Shown here one piece after another: positions 30,738-36,087 of a stretch of DNA of 36,087 nucleotides. The translations under genes and the position numbers were made by a program. Source of the stretch: a virus; the IMG/VR virus record IMGVR_UViG_3300043466_000913, positions 1-36,087 of that record; one strand, given 5' to 3'. The first letter of the stretch is position 1; each line of letters begins with the position of its first letter. The notes beneath the pieces are model-generated. The model did not search any database, was not told where the DNA came from, and saw only the letters and a program-made list of their open reading frames with translations.

Positions 30738-30870
30738 GTTGTTCGGCCTCCAGTTCACGCAAATCGTTGGCGACGTCCGAGACGCCATGCCAGTCGCTGC
30801 GGGCGATCATGACATGCAGGTAGTCGATCAGAATCTCGCGCTGTGTTTCGTACTTGGTAAAGTCAGTCAT
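30724..30870 (-). CDS. Small hypothetical protein (48 aa)
   Basis: The frame begins MTDFTKYETQREILIDYLHV and continues with DWHGVSDVANDLRELEAEQR. Its ATG overlaps the TGA of the upstream gene (ATGA at 30867-30870), and it contains the GGAGG used by the next gene. It is acidic and helical, and resembles short phage proteins with the pattern DW-GV-D-A-DLRELEA. The function is unknown. Confidence 0.7.
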   Translation of the reverse strand: MTDFTKYETQREILIDYLHVMIARSDWHGVSDVANDLRELEAEQREKN

Positions 30871-31151
30871 TTCCCATCTCCAGTCAGTTTAGAAAATTGC
30901 GTAATCGGCATGATGCGCTGGCTGCCGTCGACCATCAGAATGTGCGCAAACCCTTGTGAGTCGTTCCAGCAGCCGTAGTAGGCACGCTGCAATCCATCAA
31001 TGTCGAACATCAGCTTGCGACCTCGGCACCAGTCAGGGCGGTCTTGCGTGAGCACCGTCTGGACGCTGATGTCGTTGGTGTAGCTTAAGTAGTTGTTGGC
31101 GCTAACCGAGTGTCCGGCAGCAGCAAGTACAGCAGCGGTAAGTAATGGCAT
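30867..31151 (-). CDS. Putative secreted/periplasmic protein (94 aa)
   Basis: A short signal-peptide-like N-terminus (MPLLTAAVLAAAGHSVSA, cleavage likely after Ala18) precedes a small beta-rich domain. Two Cys (DWCRG and YGCWND) are positioned to form a disulfide. The pattern GLQRAYYGCWNDSQG and VDGSQRIMPITQF is shared with small exported proteins in other phages. A periplasmic role such as protection from a second phage is only a guess. The N-terminus lacks a strong basic n-region. Confidence 0.7.
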   Translation of the reverse strand: MPLLTAAVLAAAGHSVSANNYLSYTNDISVQTVLTQDRPDWCRGRKLMFDIDGLQRAYYGCWNDSQGFAHILMVDGSQRIMPITQFSKLTGDGK

Positions 31152-31160
31152 GGTGTCCCC

Positions 31161-31358
31161 CTAGTCGGCTTTGCCTTTGATTAAATCGATCATCTCGACG
31201 TACGCTGCCTTGCTCTGTTCGTGCGTGTTGGCGTAGACCATCTCTCTGGCCACCGCGTGCACCCGCCCGAACTGGCGCAGCAGCTCCGCCGCTCTGATGT
31301 CGTGCTCGTCCCGCGCGCGGTCTAGCAAGCGTGCGGCATGTTGTTCTGCAAGGTTCAT
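31161..31358 (-). CDS. Small helical protein (65 aa)
   Basis: The protein is all-helical and charged (AEQHAARLLDRARDEHDIRA, VEMIDLIKGKAD). The start overlaps the stop of the helicase gene (ATGA at 31355-31358), with GGAGG ten bases upstream inside the helicase gene. The function is unknown; it may be a helicase partner by position. Confidence 0.7.
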   Translation of the reverse strand: MNLAEQHAARLLDRARDEHDIRAAELLRQFGRVHAVAREMVYANTHEQSKAAYVEMIDLIKGKAD

Positions 31359-32707
31359 TTCAAGGCCTCCATTGCGATGTCTGAGATTGCTCGTTTGTCG
31401 TGAAGGGCGGCAAAGATTTTTTCGTCCACCGTGTTTTCAGCGGCGAGGATATACACCCATACCTCGCGCAATTGGCCGGAACGATGCAAACGTCCGATGG
31501 TTTGCTCGTACAGCTCAAGGCTCCACGGTAGAGATATAAAAGCCATAACGCATCCTCCGTGCTGTAGGTTAAGCCCGTGTCCTGCGCTTTTTGGATGGAC
31601 GGCCAGCAGTTCGATATGTCCAGCGTTCCAGCGTTCAATTGCTTTCTCATCGTCGAGCGTCTGCGCTTTCGGATAGCGACGTTTAATTTCCGCCAGCTCC
31701 TCTTGAAACTGGTAAACCAAGATCGTATTGGCATGTTGATTCTCCTCGAGTAACTCATCCAATCGCTCAAACTTGTGGCTGCTAAACCAGATTGACTGCT
31801 TGGTCGTCGCAAATTGCCCAGGCACGGCGGTCGCCACCCGCTGGCTGTCGTACACAAACCCGCTGGCCATCTGCTGCAGCTTAGACGTCACGGCGGCAGC
31901 GTTGGCGGCCAGCACCTCGGCGGTCGGGAACTGTACCGCAAAGTCGCGCTTCATCTTCTCGTACGGCGCGCGGTCATCCAGCTGGCAGCGCAACTCGACG
32001 ACGTGGCAAGGCGGCAGCTTGTCGCGGTACTCGCCAGGCTCCAGCACGTACGTCGCTGGCTTGATCTTCTCCATGATCTGCAACAGGGCGCCAGGGCGTG
32101 GCATCCACTCGCCGAAGTCGCGGTTCATGCAGACGAAGTATTGCTGCAAGAAGGCGCCCTTGGCGCGGCCTAAGAGCTTCTCGTCAACGATCTTGCACTG
32201 ACCGAAGACGTCTTCCAGCCCGTTACTGGTGAATGACCCAGTCAAACCCCAGCGTATCTTGAACTGGTCGATCACCTTGTGCAGGGCTTTAAAGCGTGTG
32301 CCTGACGGGTTCTTCAGTTTGGTCAGCTCGTCAAACACGATGGCGTCGTACACAATCCCGTCAAATCCTGACGCAGCAAAATCGCACAGCCATTGGATGT
32401 TGTCGTAGTTGATGACGACGACATCCGCTGCACCGGCAAGCGCTGCTTCTCGTTGCGCCGGGGTGCCAACCGCCACGTTAAGGTTTAACTCTGGCGCCCA
32501 CTTTGGCTGCTCGACTGGCCACACGTCCGTACACACGCGTTTGGGCGCCAGCACCAGAAAGCGCGACGCGTAGCCACCCTTAATCATCGCTTGCATCGCC
32601 GTCAGCGTAATCGCGGTCTTGCCTGCGCCGACAGGCGCCAAGATCATCGCGCGGTCACGCTCGTACAGGAAGTCAGCCGCTTCGTCCTGGTAAGGGCGTA
32701 ACTTCAC
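31355..32707 (-). CDS. SNF2-like superfamily 2 helicase/ATPase
   Basis: The protein is 450 aa and starts with GTG (32707), overlapping the upstream TGA (GTGA). Motif I is APVGAGKTA (residues 24-32), motif II is VFDELTKLKN (Asp126, Glu127; DELT where many have DEAH), motif III is LTGSFTSN (about 155-162) and motif VI is QTIGRLHRSGQ (from about 402, Arg406 and Arg409). The family translocates on double-stranded DNA and is common beside VRR-NUC nucleases in phage replication modules. A role in replication restart or recombination is likely. Confidence 0.92.
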   Translation of the reverse strand: MKLRPYQDEAADFLYERDRAMILAPVGAGKTAITLTAMQAMIKGGYASRFLVLAPKRVCTDVWPVEQPKWAPELNLNVAVGTPAQREAALAGAADVVVINYDNIQWLCDFAASGFDGIVYDAIVFDELTKLKNPSGTRFKALHKVIDQFKIRWGLTGSFTSNGLEDVFGQCKIVDEKLLGRAKGAFLQQYFVCMNRDFGEWMPRPGALLQIMEKIKPATYVLEPGEYRDKLPPCHVVELRCQLDDRAPYEKMKRDFAVQFPTAEVLAANAAAVTSKLQQMASGFVYDSQRVATAVPGQFATTKQSIWFSSHKFERLDELLEENQHANTILVYQFQEELAEIKRRYPKAQTLDDEKAIERWNAGHIELLAVHPKSAGHGLNLQHGGCVMAFISLPWSLELYEQTIGRLHRSGQLREVWVYILAAENTVDEKIFAALHDKRAISDIAMEALK

Positions 32708-32985
32708 GGCGCACCTCTCTCGCGGATAGCTAATGCACCTACAACGTAGTAGTTTGTCAACTTGTCCTTCGCTGCCATCTCATCTAGCACCTTCGCACAC
32801 GCCTCGCGCTCCGCTGCTGCAACTAAGGCAACAAACTTCAACAGCGCATCTGACCCAAACTTATAAGAGTCATCTTTAAAATGCTCTAGCCGCCAAGTTA
32901 AATGTTGAACATCTTGCCCATTCATATCCCCGCCTATGGCATCAATCGCCATGCGGACGATGTTATCTTTGCTTAACCCACCCAT
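32704..32985 (-). CDS. Hypothetical protein (93 aa)
   Basis: The protein contains FVALVAAAEREACAKVLDEM and ends VVGALAIRERGAP, a pattern recalled from many small phage proteins of unknown function. AAGGAG lies seven bases before ATG 32985, inside the VRR-NUC gene, which it overlaps by 23 bp. It overlaps the helicase start by four bases. It may help couple nuclease and helicase production; no activity can be inferred. Confidence 0.75.
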   Translation of the reverse strand: MGGLSKDNIVRMAIDAIGGDMNGQDVQHLTWRLEHFKDDSYKFGSDALLKFVALVAAAEREACAKVLDEMAAKDKLTNYYVVGALAIRERGAP

Positions 32986-33235
32986 CTATCTGCTCCTTCG
33001 TCCATAGGCACGCGTAGTTCTGCTGCAACGCAGTAACGTCAGCGGCAAATCGTTTTTGTAACGGTGACAGTCGGCCACCTTTCGTTTTCAACTCCACAAA
33101 CCATGTGGTGCCATCAGGCATACACGCTAAGCGGTCACTAACCCCGCGTTGTGTGGGAGACTTGAACTTGTACGTCTTGCCGCCAGCACGCTCGACAGCC
33201 CACACAAAGTAGTTCTCAATTTCTTTTTCTAGCAT
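32963..33235 (-). CDS. VRR-NUC domain nuclease
   Basis: I start it at ATG 33235 (MLEKEIENYFVWAVERAGGK); the longer frame would run into the promoter. The protein is 90 aa, a stand-alone VRR-NUC. Catalytic residues are visible: GVSDR (Asp34) and the ExK pair FVELKTKGG (Glu48, Lys50), with Gln60 in LSPLQ. Stand-alone VRR-NUC proteins of phages are structure-specific nucleases that may resolve branched DNA. There is no Shine-Dalgarno, and the predicted transcription start is at about 33236, so the mRNA may be leaderless. Confidence 0.9.
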   Translation of the reverse strand: MLEKEIENYFVWAVERAGGKTYKFKSPTQRGVSDRLACMPDGTTWFVELKTKGGRLSPLQKRFAADVTALQQNYACLWTKEQIDGWVKQR

Positions 33236-33242
33236 GGCCGAA

Positions 33243-33271
33243 ATATAACACCCTAAAAAAGTATTTGACAA
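33243..33271 (-). promoter_or_regulatory. Leftward promoter of the VRR-NUC/helicase operon
   Basis: On the minus strand TTGTCA (33271-33266) and TTATAT (33248-33243) are 17 bp apart. Transcription would begin at about 33236, right before ATG 33235. The -35 is shared, base for base but on the other strand, with the rightward promoter at 33265. Confidence 0.7.
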
Positions 33272-33293
33272 GAATTATTTGCGGGGGTACAGT
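33265..33293 (+). promoter_or_regulatory. Rightward promoter of the replication operon
   Basis: A consensus TTGACA (33265-33270) is followed, after 17 bp, by TACAGT (33288-33293, four of six consensus). The start would lie near 33300, giving a short leader with AAGGAG before GTG 33323. No other gap in the block up to the primase gene has as good a match. Confidence 0.7.
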
Positions 33294-33322
33294 CGAGGCT
33301 CAAAACACTAAAGGAGCGTACA

Positions 33323-34441
33323 GTGCAACATTCATCCATCGTCGGCGGTTCCACCGCCAAGCGCGTCATCAACTGCCCAGCGTCTGTTGCGCTGTGCGCC
33401 AAGATGCCGCCCAAGCCATCAAACGAACACGCCGACCGTGGCACGCTGTTGCACAACGTCATCGCCGAGTTGCTCGAGTTCGACAAAAAGCCGGAGCAGT
33501 GCATCGGCGCTGCCTACAAAGATCAGGTACTTACCCAGGAGCTAATCGATGAGAAAATTATTCCCGCTCTCGCGGCCCTCGATGAAATTGATCCGGAAAA
33601 GCGAATGGAGTACATGGTGGAAACTCGCGTTGAGTTTGGTGATTTTCTACCTGATGTTTTCGGCAGCACTGATCTGCTTGGCCGCCGTGATAACCGTGCA
33701 TTCGTTATCGATTGGAAGTTCGGTGACGGGGTAGTGGTTGACGCTGTCGAGAATCCGCAGCTGCTTTTCTACGCTGCTGCTGCCATGCGTACCGAAGCCG
33801 CCAAGTGGGTGTTTGAAGGCGCCGATGAGATCGAGTGCATCATCGTGCAGCCACCGATGATTCGTCGCTGGGTGACGACGTTCGAGCGTGTCAAGGAGTT
33901 CGAGCAAGAGCTGCTGTACGCCGTGCGACTGTCCAGCTGGCCGAACGCGCCGATGCAGTGGGGTGATCATTGCCGCTGGTGTGCCGCCAAGCCGATCTGC
34001 CCGCAGATGACTGGCGCTGTCGAGCGTGCGCTGAAGCTGCAGCTCGTTAACCTGCCAGCTGATCAGATCAGTCAGCAGCTGCAGCAGGCCGCAGCGATTG
34101 AGAGTTATCTGAATGACTTGCGTGAGCTGGCGTTCAATATGCTGGAGAACGGTCAGCCGGTGCCAGGGTACAAGCTGGTGCCCAAGCAAGCGCGGCGTCA
34201 ATGGGTCAAAGAAGAAGCGATTGAGGCGTGGGTCGACGCCAAAGGTATTGAAGATGCGTATGACACGAAGATAAAGTCGCCTGCGCAGCTGGAAAAAGTC
34301 TTGAAAAAGGCTAAACTAGACTTCCCCGCCGATCTAGTAGTTGCTGTGTCGTCGGGTAGTACGTTGGCACCGGAGTCCGATCCGAGGCCAGCGGTGTTGC
34401 AAATCGGTCGTCAATTGACGGCTGCATTAACTAAACTTTGA
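33323..34441 (+). CDS. DUF2800 Cas4/RecB-like nuclease
   Basis: The protein is 372 aa and starts with GTG, with AAGGAG seven bases upstream. The Cas4-like features are an N-terminal Cys (Cys18 in RVINCPASVALC) and a C-terminal trio (Cys217, Cys220, Cys226 in HCRWCAAKPICP), which could hold a 4Fe-4S cluster. The PD-(D/E)XK core has Asp117 (VFGSTDLLG), Asp130 and Lys132 (VIDWKFGDG), and the Gln146/Tyr150 motif (NPQLLFYAAAA). It is probably a DNA exonuclease or recombination enzyme and is the first gene of the replication operon. Confidence 0.9.
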   Translation: MQHSSIVGGSTAKRVINCPASVALCAKMPPKPSNEHADRGTLLHNVIAELLEFDKKPEQCIGAAYKDQVLTQELIDEKIIPALAALDEIDPEKRMEYMVETRVEFGDFLPDVFGSTDLLGRRDNRAFVIDWKFGDGVVVDAVENPQLLFYAAAAMRTEAAKWVFEGADEIECIIVQPPMIRRWVTTFERVKEFEQELLYAVRLSSWPNAPMQWGDHCRWCAAKPICPQMTGAVERALKLQLVNLPADQISQQLQQAAAIESYLNDLRELAFNMLENGQPVPGYKLVPKQARRQWVKEEAIEAWVDAKGIEDAYDTKIKSPAQLEKVLKKAKLDFPADLVVAVSSGSTLAPESDPRPAVLQIGRQLTAALTKL

Positions 34442-34456
34442 TAAAGGAAATGGGTA

Positions 34457-35098
34457 ATGAGCAATCTCACAACATTCAAAAACGCAAACCTTCCCGCAGT
34501 ATCGACGCTTGCGACCACGTTGCGCACCTTAGACGTGGATGCAGGTAGCGCCGGTACAGTCATCATTAAGATGGACAAAACGGGGCATTGGGTCTTTGGT
34601 GCTGAACAAACCGAAGTCGAAGAAGGTTCGACATGGGCGATCAATCCGTACAGCTTTGTGCATGGTTTCATCGCTTGGGGTGAAGGCGAAGTACTCGGCG
34701 AGAACATGGTGCCGGTCAGCGAGCCTCTGCCTGAGATGGGTGTAGCGCCTGCCAACGCAAAGAACGGTTGGGAAGTCCAAGTCGGTCTATCGATGAAGTG
34801 TTTAACGGGTGAAGACGAAGGTCTTGAAGGTCGTTATTCCACGACATCGAGAGGCGGCAAACGCGCTTGGCAGGAGCTGGCAGTCGCAATCGCCGCGCAG
34901 GTCGAGAAGGATCAGAGCAAGCCGGTTCCGATCGTCCGTCTGAAGTCCGACTCATACAAGCACAAGAACTACGGCAAGGTAATTACGCCGTTGTTTGAGG
35001 TTGTTGGTTGGATGTCTATGGACGGCGAAGGCGACGCGCCAGCAGCAGAGGCCGAAGCACCGGCTGAAGCAGCGCCAACACGTCGTCGTCGCGGCTAA
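34457..35098 (+). CDS. DUF2815-like putative ssDNA-binding protein
   Basis: The protein is 213 aa. The core (WAINPYSFVHGFIAWGEGEV, VQVGLSMKCLTGEDEGLEGR, YSTTSRGGKRAWQELA, then DSYKHKNYGKVITPLFEVVG) matches proteins that follow DUF2800 nucleases in PolA-type phage modules, and I infer a single-stranded DNA-binding role from that neighbourhood. The C-terminus is Ala/Glu-rich but ends in RRRRG, unlike the acidic tip of cellular SSB. AAAGGA precedes ATG 34457. Confidence 0.78.
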   Translation: MSNLTTFKNANLPAVSTLATTLRTLDVDAGSAGTVIIKMDKTGHWVFGAEQTEVEEGSTWAINPYSFVHGFIAWGEGEVLGENMVPVSEPLPEMGVAPANAKNGWEVQVGLSMKCLTGEDEGLEGRYSTTSRGGKRAWQELAVAIAAQVEKDQSKPVPIVRLKSDSYKHKNYGKVITPLFEVVGWMSMDGEGDAPAAEAEAPAEAAPTRRRRG

Positions 35099-35119
35099 GT
35101 AACACGGGGGAAAAGACGG

Positions 35120-35191
35120 ATGCTGGAGAGCGCCGGATCGCACCACCGGCAAGAGAAGGCTCCAGACGCAGTCGAAGTACCCCACCTATAA
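35120..35191 (+). CDS. Possible 23-aa leader peptide
   Basis: A short frame (MLESAGSHHRQEKAPDAVEV, then PHL) fills most of the gap before the methyltransferase-like gene and stops two bases before its ATG. A G-rich stretch lies upstream (GGGGGAAAAGACGG), but it is not a clear Shine-Dalgarno. The same DNA folds into nested hairpins, so translation or folding might control the next gene. It may simply be an untranslated leader. Confidence 0.35.
   Translation: MLESAGSHHRQEKAPDAVEVPHL
35123..35165 (+). promoter_or_regulatory. Nested hairpin in the leader of the methyltransferase-like gene
   Basis: CTGGAG (35123-35128) pairs with CTCCAG (35160-35165), and inside them GCCGG (35132-35136) pairs with CCGGC (35146-35150) around a 9-nt loop. 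It lies in the 95-nt gap before ATG 35194, which has no good Shine-Dalgarno of its own. A structured regulatory leader is possible. Confidence 0.5.
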
Positions 35192-35193
35192 CT

Positions 35194-35802
35194 ATGAAAA
35201 TACTAATTGCTTGCGAATACTCTGGACGGGTACGCGACGCATTCATTGCGCGCGGTCACACCGCTATGTCTTGCGACTTACTGCCAACTGACGTGGCTGG
35301 GCCGCACCACCAAGGCGACGTGTTTGACATTATTAATGACGGCTGGGACTTGATGATAGCCCACCCGCCTTGTACCTACTTGTCTGTGTCTGGTATGCAC
35401 TGGACAACGCGCGGGCTGCGCGATCCACAGTTGACCGAAGACGCGCTTGACTTTGTGCAACGCTTGATGAATGCGCCAATTGCAAAGATTGCTATTGAAA
35501 ATCCTATTAGCGTCATTAGCAGCCGGATTCGTAAGCCTGACCAGATTATCAGCCCTTACCAGTTTGGCCATGACGCCAGTAAGAAGACGTGCCTTTGGTT
35601 GAAAGACTTGCCCTTGCTTACGCCCACGCAAATGGTCGAGCCGCGCATCGTCATAACACCTAGTGGAAAACCCGCTAAACGCTGGGGCAACCAGTGCGAC
35701 AACTATGGCCAAGACAAACTGCCGCCAAGCGCTGACAGATGGAAATTGCGTAGCGCCACATATCAAGGCATCGCTGACGCGATGGCAGCGCAATGGGGGT
35801 AA
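35194..35802 (+). CDS. C5-cytosine methyltransferase-like protein (202 aa)
   Basis: The N-terminus ILIACEYSGRVRDAFIARGH resembles SAM motif I of C5-methyltransferases (EYSG in place of FxGxG). Motif IV is IAHPPCTYLSVSG, with the Cys60 that would attack cytosine, and motif VI is AIENPISV (ENP for ENV). The C-terminal half has no evident motif VIII QxRxR or separate target-recognition domain. The protein is shorter than usual (about 300 aa and up), so it is either a minimal phage methylase or a relative with another activity. Methylation of phage DNA against host restriction is the likely purpose. Its stop overlaps the polymerase start by 10 bp. Confidence 0.78.
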   Translation: MKILIACEYSGRVRDAFIARGHTAMSCDLLPTDVAGPHHQGDVFDIINDGWDLMIAHPPCTYLSVSGMHWTTRGLRDPQLTEDALDFVQRLMNAPIAKIAIENPISVISSRIRKPDQIISPYQFGHDASKKTCLWLKDLPLLTPTQMVEPRIVITPSGKPAKRWGNQCDNYGQDKLPPSADRWKLRSATYQGIADAMAAQWG

Positions 35803-36087
35803 TTCTCTGGGTTGATTTCGAGACGCGCAGTCGCTGCGATCTCACAAGCAAGGGAGTGTACAACTATGCTCAAGATGCAAGCACAGATGTTCTGTGCATG
35901 TCCTATGCGTTTGGTGACAATGACGTTGTCACCTGGACGCCCGACCAACCATTTCCTGATACCGTACGCAACCACACAGGGCCGATATACGCGCACAATG
36001 CAGCGTTCGAGCGGCTCGTCTTCTATTACGTCCTTGAATGTGACTTTCGGCTCGAGCAGTTCGTCTGCACCGCTGCACAAGCGCGTG
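35793..36087 (+). CDS. DNA polymerase I-type (family A), N-terminal 98 codons
   Basis: This is the start of the polymerase gene that continues at the left end of the window. The protein begins MGVILWVDFETRSRCDL, with the exonuclease I motif DFET (Asp8, Glu10) of the DEDD 3'-5' proofreading domain. A second exonuclease segment, IYAHNAAFERLVFYY, lies in the terminal repeat. ATG 35793 lies inside the last codons of the methyltransferase-like gene (10-bp overlap), so translation is probably coupled. The final 147 bases duplicate the left end of the window. Confidence 0.93.
   Translation, partial: MGVILWVDFETRSRCDLTSKGVYNYAQDASTDVLCMSYAFGDNDVVTWTPDQPFPDTVRNHTGPIYAHNAAFERLVFYYVLECDFRLEQFVCTAAQAR
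35941..36087. repeat. Terminal redundancy, right copy (circular join)
   Basis: This copy matches 1-147 except for three transitions within the first 21 bases. Joining the window at this overlap gives a continuous 649-aa polymerase. It could be an assembly overlap of a circular molecule; the sequence alone does not show physical direct terminal repeats. Confidence 0.9.

Overview
The window looks like one complete genome of a tailed, podovirus-like bacteriophage (Caudoviricetes), opened inside its DNA polymerase gene. The last 147 bases repeat the first 147 with three transitions, and the polymerase frame runs straight through the join, so the circular unit is about 35,940 bp. The head and neck genes follow the P22 plan: a P22-type portal, a coat protein, a gp4-like tail accessory factor, a gp10-like stabilisation protein and three ejection-type proteins. 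No tail tube, tape measure or sheath gene is present. I see no integrase, excisionase, recognisable repressor, tRNA, CRISPR array or insertion sequence. The host is a Gram-negative bacterium; an aquatic betaproteobacterium is my guess from the general look of the proteins, not something the sequence proves.

Layout. (1) Replication, plus strand, 33323 through the join to 4171: a Cas4-like DUF2800 nuclease, a DUF2815-like putative ssDNA-binding protein, a C5-methyltransferase-like protein, a PolA-type DNA polymerase and a primase/SF3-type helicase. (2) Minus-strand accessory operon, 6545 down to 4245: nine small genes of mostly unknown function, including two hydrophobic micropeptides (19 and 29 aa), a small zinc-finger-like protein and a Cys-rich conserved phage protein. 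It is read from a good sigma70-like promoter (6607-6635) and ends at an intrinsic terminator (4183-4206). (3) A 700-bp non-coding hub, 6546-7246, with about a dozen GTTAGT/ACTAAC elements, five near-identical 16-bp palindromes, an 18-bp perfect inverted repeat, a perfect DnaA box and a minus-directed terminator. It is the best candidate for replication origin and control region. (4) Late operon, plus strand, 7247-29828: terminases, portal, scaffold, coat, neck, fibres, ejection proteins, tail-tip proteins, then a 3TM holin and a GH108 endolysin. (5) Minus-strand operon, 33235 down to 29802: a VRR-NUC nuclease, an SNF2-like helicase and a chain of small genes joined by ATGA/GTGA overlaps.

How it works together. 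Blocks 1 and 5 start from divergent promoters that share one -35 element (33265-33271). They jointly encode a replication and recombination set (PolA, primase/helicase, SNF2 helicase, VRR-NUC, DUF2800, DUF2815-like) known from other phages. Block 3 separates the accessory operon from the late operon, and its operator-like repeats may switch between them. Late expression seems tuned by RNA hairpins: three identical-design UUCG hairpins follow the coat gene and the next two small structural genes, and three hairpins sit just before the scaffold gene.

The most noteworthy items are the repeat hub, the two translationally placed micropeptides, the divergent promoter with a probably leaderless VRR-NUC mRNA, and the Leu at the PolA 762-equivalent position.
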